From Polynucleobacter sp. MWH-HuK1 (lineage in GTDB: Bacteria; Pseudomonadota; Gammaproteobacteria; Burkholderiales; Burkholderiaceae), in contig NZ_JACVPP010000001.1 in NCBI RefSeq assembly GCF_018881815.1, forward strand, positions 1,295,097 through 1,359,096: DNA of 64,000 bases, read 5' to 3'. Shown here piece by piece: positions 8,763 to 17,691 of this stretch; the stretch's first letter is position 1; each line of letters opens with the position of its first letter. The position numbers and the translations under genes were made by a program. The notes beneath the pieces were generated by a model, which saw only the letters and a list, made by a program, of their open reading frames with translations, was not told the origin of the DNA and made no database searches.

Positions 8763-10094
8763 ATGTCTACCTCAATCCCTCAATCTACCGATATTGAAAT
8801 CACACCCGATTACGAGGCAGTGATTGAGGCAATTGAGCGGCACGATCCTTATATCTTTGTTAGTGGCAAGGCGGGCACTGGCAAAACTACGTTAATTGGT
8901 TATCTGCGTGAGGCTATTCCGGGTAATGTGGTGGTGGTTGCTCCCACAGGGGTGGCTGCATTGCAAGTAAAAGGGGTGACGATTCATTCCTTTTTCAGAT
9001 TGCCCCCACGACTCATCTTCCCTGAGGAAGATATCAAGCCACTGCGTGATAAGCGACTCTATAAGGATATTCGTCTACTCATCATTGATGAGATTTCGAT
9101 GGTGCGTGCCGACGTAGTAGATGCGATGGATCTATTTCTACGCGAGAACGGTCCACAAAAAGGCCAGCCTTTTGGTGGCATTCAGGTGATGTTTGTTGGT
9201 GATTTGTTTCAACTGCCGCCGGTAGTCTCGAGTAGCGATATGCAAGTGCTGGCTGATCGTGGATACGAGGGGCCTTATTTCTTCTGCGCCATGGCATTAC
9301 ATCGCAAAGATGTCACGATGGTTGAGCTTTCTAAGATCTTCCGACAAAAGGATGAGTTCTTTGCTGGCCTGCTCAATCGTATTCGGATTAACCAAGATGT
9401 TGACGAGGCAATTGATATTCTTAATTCGCAGTGCTATCGCAAAGAAGAGCAAGTTGATGAGCAGACAATTACTCTCACTACGACGAATGCACGTGCAGAT
9501 CAAATCAACGGGGCAGGGCTCAGAGCCATCACCACCGAGGGCAAGGTATATGCCGGTAAGTCGACTGGAAAATTTAATGTCGATGAGCGTAATTTGCCAT
9601 CGCCTAATAATTTAGTGCTGAAAGTTGGCGCTAAGGTGATGTTTACAGCAACGGACCCTGGGTTTCCAAAGCGTTGGGTCAATGGCACGATTGGAGTGGT
9701 GCGTGAGATGTTGCCAGATAAGGTCAAGGTTATGGTGCAAAACGGCCCATACTCCAATACTGTTGAGGTAACTGGTCATCAGTGGGAATCCTATCGCTAC
9801 GATCATGACATGATGTCAGGAAAGATTTCTCCCAGCATCATTGGTACTTATGTACAGATTCCATTAATGCTAGCTTGGGCGGTCACCATCCATAAGAGCC
9901 AAGGCAAAACACTCGACAAAGTAAAAGTGGATCTCTCATCGGGAGCCTTTGCCTCGGGGCAGGTCTATGTGGCCTTGAGTCGTTGCAAAACGATCGAAGG
10001 TATTTCACTACAAAGACCAATTGAGCCTAGGGATGTGAGTTGCGATCAAGAGATCAAGCGTTTCTATATGAACTGCTTGCCAACTTCTAAATAG
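8763..10094 (+). CDS. PIF1/RecD-like SF1B helicase / AAA ATPase
   Basis: Walker A VSGKAGTGKTTL, Walker B LLIIDEISMV, GDLFQLPPV, C-terminal TIHKSQGKTLDKV...VYVALSRC. Confidence 0.9.
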   Translation: MSTSIPQSTDIEITPDYEAVIEAIERHDPYIFVSGKAGTGKTTLIGYLREAIPGNVVVVAPTGVAALQVKGVTIHSFFRLPPRLIFPEEDIKPLRDKRLYKDIRLLIIDEISMVRADVVDAMDLFLRENGPQKGQPFGGIQVMFVGDLFQLPPVVSSSDMQVLADRGYEGPYFFCAMALHRKDVTMVELSKIFRQKDEFFAGLLNRIRINQDVDEAIDILNSQCYRKEEQVDEQTITLTTTNARADQINGAGLRAITTEGKVYAGKSTGKFNVDERNLPSPNNLVLKVGAKVMFTATDPGFPKRWVNGTIGVVREMLPDKVKVMVQNGPYSNTVEVTGHQWESYRYDHDMMSGKISPSIIGTYVQIPLMLAWAVTIHKSQGKTLDKVKVDLSSGAFASGQVYVALSRCKTIEGISLQRPIEPRDVSCDQEIKRFYMNCLPTSK

Positions 10095-10098
10095 CAAC

Positions 10099-11688
10099 CT
10101 AAAAACCAGCAGCCAATCCATCTCTTCGGTGATCGCTACCAGCAATATAGGCTGAATCTGCATCTTCGCTTAACTTGGCGATTGCTTGCGCGCTACCAAA
10201 ATCTAGGCTGTTAGCAGGTTGCACAGCCACTTCATGGCCCAGTGCTTTCAAACCATCCACAACACTTGCTGGCATTGATGCTTCAACGGTAAGCTTGCCT
10301 AAATCATCAATGCGCCAACGTGGTGAGTCAGAGCAGGCTTGAGGATTGAGATATTCATCAACAAAGCGCATAACAAACTGAATATGACCTTGAGGTTGCA
10401 TATTGCCACCCATTACTCCAAACGCCATAGTAGGCTTGCCATCCTTCGTTAGGAATGCCGGCAGAATAGTATGGAACGGACGCTTACCTGGTGCCACTTG
10501 ATTGGGATGATCGTTTTCTAATCTGAAGCTCATGCCGCGATTATGGAAAGCAATCCCGCCTGGTGCAACTACGCCAGATCCAAAGCCTTTGAAGTTCGAC
10601 TGGATATAAGAAATCATCATGCCGGATTCATCGGCGGCACACAGATATACCGTTCCACCTGAATGAGGGTCACCAGCTCTATAGCTAGAAGCTTTACCGT
10701 GATCAATCATGGCGGCGCGACTTGCCAAGTAATTCCTATCTAGTAAGCTAGTCACTGGCATTTGCATTGAGCGAGCATCAGAAACGTAGGCATACACATC
10801 AGCAAAAGCCATACGCATCGCTTCAATTTGTAAATGAATGCGCTGAGGAGAATTAGCAGGGTATTGCTTCACATTTGCTGCTTGCAAAATACCCAAAGCA
10901 ATTTGCGCTGCAATGCCTGAGCCGTTAGGTGGAATTTCATGAAGAGTGTATTCACCGTAATCAAATGCGAGGGGTTCAACCCATTCCGATTGGTTATCAG
11001 CAAAGTCTTGCATGGTGAGGCAGCCACCAGTTGCTTGAGCAAAGTCGACCATACTCTGAGCGAGTGGGCCTTTATAGAAAGACTCGCCTTCAGTGGTAGC
11101 AATTTCTTTAAGTGTTTTGGCTTGTGCAGGATATTTCCAGATTTGAGCTGCCTGTGGGGCCTTACCATCAATCAAAAATGACTCAGAAAAGCCAGGCTGG
11201 TTCTTTAGGATCGGTATTGCTTCACGCCATTGGCGTGCAATGACTGGAGAAACTGGAAAACCATTTTCAGCATAATCAATTGCGCGTTTAAATAACTGAG
11301 CAAACGGTAATTTTCCAAACTTACGCGACAGGTCAACCCACCCGGCAACCATGCCTGGAACGGTAACCGTATTCCAGCCAATTAAATCCATAGCTGATTT
11401 TCCAGCGAAGTACTCTGGTTTCCAAGCGGCAGGTGCACGACCCGAAGCATTTAAACCATGAATTTTTTTACCGTCCCAGAGGATTGCAAAACCATCCCCG
11501 CCTATGCCATTCATAGTGGGTTCAACAACAGTCAGTGTGATGGCTGTTGCTAGAGCGGCATCCACTGCGTTACCACCATTTTGCAAGGCTTCAATGCCAG
11601 CTTGGGTTGCAAGTGGTTGGGAGCTGGCAACCGTATTTCTGGCTAGCACCGGAGCGCGGCCACCACCAAAGGGAGGGGAAATCAACAT
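10099..11688 (-). CDS. ggt: Gamma-glutamyltransferase family protein
   Basis: TQAGIEALQNGGNAVDAALATA, nucleophile region SGGTVYLCAADESGMMISYIQSN, MGGNMQPQGH. Confidence 0.85.
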   Translation of the reverse strand: MLISPPFGGGRAPVLARNTVASSQPLATQAGIEALQNGGNAVDAALATAITLTVVEPTMNGIGGDGFAILWDGKKIHGLNASGRAPAAWKPEYFAGKSAMDLIGWNTVTVPGMVAGWVDLSRKFGKLPFAQLFKRAIDYAENGFPVSPVIARQWREAIPILKNQPGFSESFLIDGKAPQAAQIWKYPAQAKTLKEIATTEGESFYKGPLAQSMVDFAQATGGCLTMQDFADNQSEWVEPLAFDYGEYTLHEIPPNGSGIAAQIALGILQAANVKQYPANSPQRIHLQIEAMRMAFADVYAYVSDARSMQMPVTSLLDRNYLASRAAMIDHGKASSYRAGDPHSGGTVYLCAADESGMMISYIQSNFKGFGSGVVAPGGIAFHNRGMSFRLENDHPNQVAPGKRPFHTILPAFLTKDGKPTMAFGVMGGNMQPQGHIQFVMRFVDEYLNPQACSDSPRWRIDDLGKLTVEASMPASVVDGLKALGHEVAVQPANSLDFGSAQAIAKLSEDADSAYIAGSDHRRDGLAAGF

Positions 11689-11722
11689 AGTAAGTCTTTT
11701 AGTTATGCAATGCGGTTACGAA

Positions 11723-12703
11723 TCAATCAATTTTAATATTGGAGGCCTTCACAATCTTTGCCCACTTCTCATGTTCGGCAACGGTGATCTCGGTCAACTT
11801 TTCAGAATTAGCAAACTGAGGATGGATACCTTGATTGGCTAATTTAGCTTTAAAGTCTGGATTTGTCAGAATTTTGCGAATTTCTCTTTCCAGGCGTTCA
11901 ACTATTACAGGAGAGGTGCCCTTAGGTGCGTAGATAGCAAATAAATTCTCCACATCAAATTTTTTCATGCCATCTTGCTCAAATGTAGGCACGTTTGGCA
12001 TCAAAGGGGAGCGCTCGGAAGAGGCAATCGCAATTGGTCTGAGTTTGCCGCTTTGAATATGCGGCAGAGATGCAGTGATGCTATCAAACATCATCAAAGT
12101 ATTGCCAGCAATTAAGTCAGGCAATGCAAAGCTACTACCTTTATAGGGAATATGTACTCCGGTAGCGCCGATACGTTGCATAAATAACTGGGACTCTAGA
12201 TGAGATAGGGTGCCATTGCCTTGTGATGCGTAATTAAAGTTACCATTCTTGGATTTAATGAACGCAATCAGTTCGGTCATATTCTTGGCGGGAACGCTTG
12301 GGTTTACCTCTAAGACGTGAGGTACTGATCCCACTAGTGCAACGGAGATAAAATCCTTTTGCAGGGAGAAAGGTGGGTTAGTGAAAAGGGCTTGGGCAAT
12401 TGCCTGATTTGTTAGAGCGCTGAAGTGAATTGTGTAGCCATCTGGGTTAGCTTTGGCTGCAGCTGTCATACCAATCATCCCGCCGCCGCCTGGTTTATTT
12501 TCAATTACCACTGCCTGTCCCAAGGCGTCTCCTAATGGTGCAGCGATGCTACGCGCAAACACATCAGTTGAGCCCCCCGCAGGGAAGGAGAGAATCATTT
12601 GAATTGGTTTTTTAGGCCAATCAGTATCAGGTGCTGCAATGCTTGCATTAACTAGGCCAAGGGCAGCAGTGATACCGAAGACGATGCGATGAACAAGATT
12701 CAT
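11723..12703 (-). CDS. Bug/TctC-family substrate-binding protein
   Basis: Signal peptide from MNLVHRIVFGITAALG; WPKKPIQMILSFPAGGSTDVFAR, IPYKGSSFALPDLIAG. Confidence 0.88.
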   Translation of the reverse strand: MNLVHRIVFGITAALGLVNASIAAPDTDWPKKPIQMILSFPAGGSTDVFARSIAAPLGDALGQAVVIENKPGGGGMIGMTAAAKANPDGYTIHFSALTNQAIAQALFTNPPFSLQKDFISVALVGSVPHVLEVNPSVPAKNMTELIAFIKSKNGNFNYASQGNGTLSHLESQLFMQRIGATGVHIPYKGSSFALPDLIAGNTLMMFDSITASLPHIQSGKLRPIAIASSERSPLMPNVPTFEQDGMKKFDVENLFAIYAPKGTSPVIVERLEREIRKILTNPDFKAKLANQGIHPQFANSEKLTEITVAEHEKWAKIVKASNIKID

Positions 12704-12746
12704 GGGTGCCTTTATAGAGTGTGAGTTGAATTTTTGAATGAGAGGG

Positions 12747-14132
12747 TTATTTTTCATCTTTGAGCCAATACCACTTATAGAGAAAACTTTGCCCCAATCT
12801 TCTAAATGGAGCAAGTGCCTCTGAGCGCACTTGTCCAAAGAGGTTAGGAAATTCGAGAGGGGAGTTATAAATCGGTAACTTAAACACTTCAGAATTAACT
12901 TTGCTTCCAGCAATCAGTTCGGCCAAGCGTTTGCCAGCCCAAGTAGAGAAGGAGACGCCATTACCACCATAGCCGAGGGCGTGCCAGACCATTTGCTTTG
13001 GATCGGGTTGAGTGATGCGAGGCATCATGTCATGACTAACATCTACCCACCCCCACCAGGAGTAATTAATCTGAATGCCTGCTAACGGCGGAAACTTTCT
13101 AGCGATAGCGTCTATTAATAGCTTGAGATGTTCTGGTGCATTTGCATCGGCACCGCTAATAGAACTACGGCTACCTAGCTGTAGTCGATTGTCTTTCAGT
13201 AGGCGGTAATAAAAACGCAGTGTGCGTGTATCAGTTAAGAAAGTGTGCGAACGAAAATTACATGCTGCTATCTCTGCATCGGTTAGCGGTCTAGTCACCA
13301 CTGAATTTGACAGAATGGGAAGGATGCGATTTTTGATGGGCTTTAAGCCCTGTACGCCATAGCCGCCGGTGCAGATCGCAATACGCTTGGTGCGAACATT
13401 TCCGCCCGGCGTACGTATGTGATGAACCCCATTAATCGTTTCCCAAGATTCGACTGGGCTACTGGTGTGGATTTTCACTCCTAAACTTTGTGCTTTGCGG
13501 AGCAATCCAAATGTAAATTTAAGTGGATGAATACCAACGCCTTCACGCTCTAAAAGTGCTCCAGCGGCATCATGATCGTCGCAATAATGTTCTCTGAGTT
13601 CTTGCGCGCTCATGAGGAGTGGATCGTAGCCAAATACGTCTTTTCGAACTTTCGCTTCATTTTGAAGGTAGATCATTTTTTCTGGACGATGTGCGACGTA
13701 GAGGTGACCGCCATCAGTTGCATCACAATCTATTTGACTGACTAAGTCTTTGAAGTTTTCAAAGCCGGTGTAAATCTCTCGATCAAGTTTTTTGGCAGTA
13801 TCTAAACCCCAGCGCTCAATCCACTGAGAGCGGGATAGTCGACCACTGGCATTTTGTCCTTGACCGCCACTTCTACTGGAGCAACCCCAAGCGGTTTGGT
13901 TGGCTTCCAGAATGACTGCTTTGATGCCATGCTCCTGCGCCAAATAAAGTGCCGTTGAAACCCCGGTTGATCCTGAACCAATTACAACAACATCGGTATC
14001 AAAGTCTTGGGTTACTGGCCCATCATTTGATGGAGCTGTTCCAGCGCTTGCCACCCAGTAACTTGGCGCATAGTCTTGACCTGTCCCAGGATTCTGGGAG
14101 GTGAGGGGGTCATAAAGTGGGTCGTATTTCAT
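12747..14132 (-). CDS. DAO-type FAD-dependent oxidoreductase (gamma-glutamylputrescine oxidase-like)
   Basis: VVVIGSGSTGVSTALYLAQ dinucleotide fold, WGCSSRSGGQGQ, HALGYGGNGVSFSTWAGKRLAELIAG. Confidence 0.85.
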   Translation of the reverse strand: MKYDPLYDPLTSQNPGTGQDYAPSYWVASAGTAPSNDGPVTQDFDTDVVVIGSGSTGVSTALYLAQEHGIKAVILEANQTAWGCSSRSGGQGQNASGRLSRSQWIERWGLDTAKKLDREIYTGFENFKDLVSQIDCDATDGGHLYVAHRPEKMIYLQNEAKVRKDVFGYDPLLMSAQELREHYCDDHDAAGALLEREGVGIHPLKFTFGLLRKAQSLGVKIHTSSPVESWETINGVHHIRTPGGNVRTKRIAICTGGYGVQGLKPIKNRILPILSNSVVTRPLTDAEIAACNFRSHTFLTDTRTLRFYYRLLKDNRLQLGSRSSISGADANAPEHLKLLIDAIARKFPPLAGIQINYSWWGWVDVSHDMMPRITQPDPKQMVWHALGYGGNGVSFSTWAGKRLAELIAGSKVNSEVFKLPIYNSPLEFPNLFGQVRSEALAPFRRLGQSFLYKWYWLKDEK

Positions 14133-14158
14133 TGGGATTGAGTCTAGGGCATTCCCAA

Positions 14159-14560
14159 TTATTTTGTTGCCGGCAAATTCGGTCGATTCTTGCGAAAGAC
14201 ATTCTTCAGTTGAATCTTACCATCTTTGAAAGTGAAAATATCTACCCCGTCCGCTTCTACACGCGATCCATCGGCTGCTGTTCCAGTAAATGTCCATTCC
14301 GAAACTCCAAAGTTCTCATGAACAAAATGTCGATCATGGATCCATTGAGCATCTGGAAAGTTGATCCAGGCACTTTCAAACGCTGCCCTTACTGCTTGAA
14401 ATCCCTCATGGCGTGCCCCATACGATTCAGGCCCTGCTGCAGTCTGAAAGACGCAATCATCGCTCATGAAACTCATTAGGGAATCAATATCGTGACGGTT
14501 CCAGGCGGCGCTGAAGGCGGCTAAGGTGGCAACTGTAATTGGGTCTTTAGTATTTGACAT
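14159..14560 (-). CDS. NTF2/SnoaL-like ketosteroid isomerase-fold protein
   Basis: AFSAAWNRHDIDSLMSFMSDDCVF...GVDIFTFKDGKI pattern. Confidence 0.8.
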   Translation of the reverse strand: MSNTKDPITVATLAAFSAAWNRHDIDSLMSFMSDDCVFQTAAGPESYGARHEGFQAVRAAFESAWINFPDAQWIHDRHFVHENFGVSEWTFTGTAADGSRVEADGVDIFTFKDGKIQLKNVFRKNRPNLPATK

Positions 14561-14656
14561 AGGGATTATTGCTTGAATTCATGAGGGCGATCAATGAAAT
14601 TTGGTTTGATTGCTATAGTATCGAATAAATCTAATAAATACATCTATGAGACAACC

Positions 14657-15997
14657 ATGGACAGTTCTGTAAAGTCAGTTGATATGTCAGCCTATTGGCT
14701 GCCGTTCACTCCAAACCGCTATTTTCAGCATCATCCGAAGATCATGCAGTCCGCAAAAGGAGCTTACTACTATGACGATCATGGTCGTAAGCTGTTTGAT
14801 GGCTTATCAGGGCTTTGGTGCTCCCCATTAGGGCATGCTGATCCGCGTATTGGTGCGGCCATTAAAAAGCAATTTGAAACCATGGACTATTGCCCAGCGT
14901 TTCAAATGGCTAGTGAAACGGCATTTAACTTGGCGACCCGTATTGCAAAAATGGCGCCTGCGGGATTGGACAAAGTCTTTTTCACTAATTCTGGCTCAGA
15001 GGCGGTTGATACAGCATTAAAAATTGCCATTGGTTATCACCGTGTCATGGGTAATGCTTCTCGCACGCGTTTAATAGGAAGGGATCGCGCTTATCACGGT
15101 GTTGGCATTGCCGGTATATCCGTGGGTGGCATGGTTGCGAATCGCAAAATGTTTGCTAGCATGATGATGCCAGGCGTAGATCACTTGCCGCATACGCTCA
15201 ATCTCTCGCAAATGGCTTTCTCAAAAGGGCAGCCGAAGTGGGGCGCTCATTTGGCTGAAGAGCTTGAAAAAATTGTCACTCTGCATGATGCCAATACGAT
15301 TGCCGCAGTCATTATGGAGCCCGTGCAGGGCTCGACAGGTGTTATCGTTCCGCCAGATGGTTACCTGCAAAAGATTCGTGAGATCTGTACCAAGCACGGC
15401 ATCCTATTAATTTTTGATGAAGTGATTACCGGTTTTGGTCGTTTAGGCGCGAACTTCGGTGCCGATCGATTTGGTGTAACGCCTGACATGATTACCTTTG
15501 CCAAGGGTATTACGAATGGCGTCATTCCAATGGGCGGTGTGATAGTACGTAGCGATATTTGCGAGAGCATCATCTCTCATGGTGGTCAAGAGCAGTCGAT
15601 TGAATTCTTCCACGGCTATACCTACTCAGGTCATCCAATACCTGCGGCAGCTGGTCATGCCGTACTGGATATTTTCGAATCTGATGATTTAGTCAATCGT
15701 GCGCGAGCGCTTGAGCCTGTGCTTGAGGATGGGTTGCATGCACTAAAAGGCAAGCCCGGTATATTGGATATCCGTAATTTTGGTTTGTCGGGTGCCGTTG
15801 AGCTCGACCCTGTCCCGGGCAAGCCAGGTCTCCGCTCTATGAAAGTCCTAGAGGCTTGCATCGAAAAGGGTGCGCTAGTTCGTGTAGCCGGCGATGCGAT
15901 TGCAGTAGGCCCTCCCTTTATATCGACCACAGAAGAGGTGCAATTTCTCTGCAGCGTTCTAGGCGAAGCGATTGATGTAGCTATGCAGGTTAAGTAA
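14657..15997 (+). CDS. Class III omega-amino acid:pyruvate aminotransferase
   Basis: GLSGLWCSPLGHADPRI, FFTNSGSEAVDTALKIA, LIFDEVITGFGRLG, TFAKGITNG; internal start at MDSSVKS preferred. Confidence 0.88.
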   Translation: MDSSVKSVDMSAYWLPFTPNRYFQHHPKIMQSAKGAYYYDDHGRKLFDGLSGLWCSPLGHADPRIGAAIKKQFETMDYCPAFQMASETAFNLATRIAKMAPAGLDKVFFTNSGSEAVDTALKIAIGYHRVMGNASRTRLIGRDRAYHGVGIAGISVGGMVANRKMFASMMMPGVDHLPHTLNLSQMAFSKGQPKWGAHLAEELEKIVTLHDANTIAAVIMEPVQGSTGVIVPPDGYLQKIREICTKHGILLIFDEVITGFGRLGANFGADRFGVTPDMITFAKGITNGVIPMGGVIVRSDICESIISHGGQEQSIEFFHGYTYSGHPIPAAAGHAVLDIFESDDLVNRARALEPVLEDGLHALKGKPGILDIRNFGLSGAVELDPVPGKPGLRSMKVLEACIEKGALVRVAGDAIAVGPPFISTTEEVQFLCSVLGEAIDVAMQVK

Positions 15998-16031
15998 TCA
16001 GCTCAAGCAAAGAAATCAAGCAAGCAAATTA

Positions 16032-16760
16032 TCACTTGTTAAATAAGTGATAAATAACAGGGATAGCAACAGCGCTCACTACGCCGTTCATTCCCATGGC
16101 TAGACTGGCATAGGTTCCTGCTTCCGGATGAATGCTAAAGGCGCGGGAGGTTCCAATGCCGTGCGCCCCAATTCCAATGGCGAAGCCTCTTTGCCACCAA
16201 GCTTTCATGCCTAATGCATTGAGAACAAATGGTGCCAAGATTGCACCTAGGATTCCAGTGCTCACTGCAAAGATAGCGGTGAGGGTGGGTGAGACGCTGA
16301 TGCGCTCAGCTATACCCATGGCAATAGGTGCTGTAACTGACTTGGGGTACATGGCGCCAGTAACACTAGCATCTGCTCCGAGTAGGGTGGCAATGCCTAC
16401 TGCGCTAATAATTGACACCAAGCCACCAGTACAAAGCGAGGCAATTAAAGGAATGGACCTTCCTTTGAGGCTGCTTAGGCCTCGATAAATAGGTATTGCC
16501 AAAGAAACAGTCGCAGAGCCTAATAAGAAGTGAATAAATTGCGCGCCCTCAAAATAGGTTGAGTAGGGCATTTCAATAAACTGAATCGTGCTCGCCACAA
16601 TCAGAATAGCAATGGCCACTGGATTGGCCAGAGGGTTTTGATGGGTTGTCTTATAAATGGCTAGTCCAATTTGATAGGCGGCCAGGGTGATAAATAAAGC
16701 AAACAGTGGGCTACCAGATAAGTAGACCCAAATCTCTACTATGGAGTGCTTTTCACTCAT
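16032..16760 (-). CDS. lrgB: LrgB/CidB family protein
   Basis: PKSVTAPIAMGIAERI, GIGAHGIGTSRAF motifs, multi-TM. Confidence 0.88.
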   Translation of the reverse strand: MSEKHSIVEIWVYLSGSPLFALFITLAAYQIGLAIYKTTHQNPLANPVAIAILIVASTIQFIEMPYSTYFEGAQFIHFLLGSATVSLAIPIYRGLSSLKGRSIPLIASLCTGGLVSIISAVGIATLLGADASVTGAMYPKSVTAPIAMGIAERISVSPTLTAIFAVSTGILGAILAPFVLNALGMKAWWQRGFAIGIGAHGIGTSRAFSIHPEAGTYASLAMGMNGVVSAVAIPVIYHLFNK

Positions 16761-17100
16761 GAGATTCCTTCTTGCTCAGGAGGCGCGCAATGAAAGCGCT
16801 AGAGGCAATGGTGAGGATGATGCTGCCAACTAGGGCGCTAATAATGGCTAGAGCATTGGCTTTCAGTTGAGGCAGAAATAGCACCACGCCAACAGCCGCC
16901 GGAACAAAAAGTAGGCCAAGGTATTGACTAAAGCCGTCGGCAACCATTGCCAGGTCGGAATTGATTCCTTTCCGTAAAACTAGCCAAAGAACTAGAAGTA
17001 CTAGCCCAATGACTGGTCCGGGTAGCGTCGGCAGTAGAAACTTTGAGACAAGCTCACCAAGGCTTTGAAAGAGTAGGATTTGTACAAGGCCAGAGATCAT
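16753..17100 (-). CDS. lrgA: CidA/LrgA family protein
   Basis: LPGPVIGLVLL, LLFVPAAVGVVLF motifs; overlaps lrgB. Confidence 0.88.
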   Translation of the reverse strand: MISGLVQILLFQSLGELVSKFLLPTLPGPVIGLVLLVLWLVLRKGINSDLAMVADGFSQYLGLLFVPAAVGVVLFLPQLKANALAIISALVGSIILTIASSAFIARLLSKKESHE

Positions 17101-17230
17101 ATCCTGATCTTACTGCCCAATAATTTATGTTGCAAAGCAATAAATTAATTCTTGGTTAAGATGAACATACAAAAAGCAAGGGTATTTTTAATGCCCTAAG
17201 AACGATAAAAGACTTGATAGGAGAGCACGC

Positions 17231-17680
17231 ATGGCCGAACTAAATGTGAATGGCAAAAAGTACAAGCTGGATGTAGATCCAGACACCCCATTGCTTTGGG
17301 TAATCCGTGAACAAATTGGATTAACTGGCACTAAATATGGTTGCGGGATTGGCGCATGTGGCGCTTGTACAGTTCTGTTCGATGGCCAGGCTGTCCGTAG
17401 TTGCTCTATCCCTGTTGCTGCTGTAGAAGGTAAAAAAATTGAGACTATTGAAAGTCTTGAAAAGAATGGTCAATTATCTAAAGTGCAAAAAGCTTGGGTT
17501 GATAACCAGGTGCCTCAATGCGGTTACTGTCAATCTGGCATGGTGATGGCAACTACAGCTTTGTTGCGCAATACGCCGAAGCCTACAGATGCGCAAATCG
17601 ATGCGGCCATTACTAATATCTGCCGTTGCGGCACTTTCCAAGAAGTACGTGCAGCTATTCATGCTGTAAGCAAGGCTTAA
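17231..17680 (+). CDS. (2Fe-2S) small subunit of xanthine dehydrogenase-family Mo hydroxylase (IorA-like)
   Basis: Ferredoxin motif GCGIGACGACTVLFDG and second cluster CGYCQSGMVM...CRCGTF. Confidence 0.92.
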   Translation: MAELNVNGKKYKLDVDPDTPLLWVIREQIGLTGTKYGCGIGACGACTVLFDGQAVRSCSIPVAAVEGKKIETIESLEKNGQLSKVQKAWVDNQVPQCGYCQSGMVMATTALLRNTPKPTDAQIDAAITNICRCGTFQEVRAAIHAVSKA

Positions 17681-17691
17681 GGGGAAAATAC

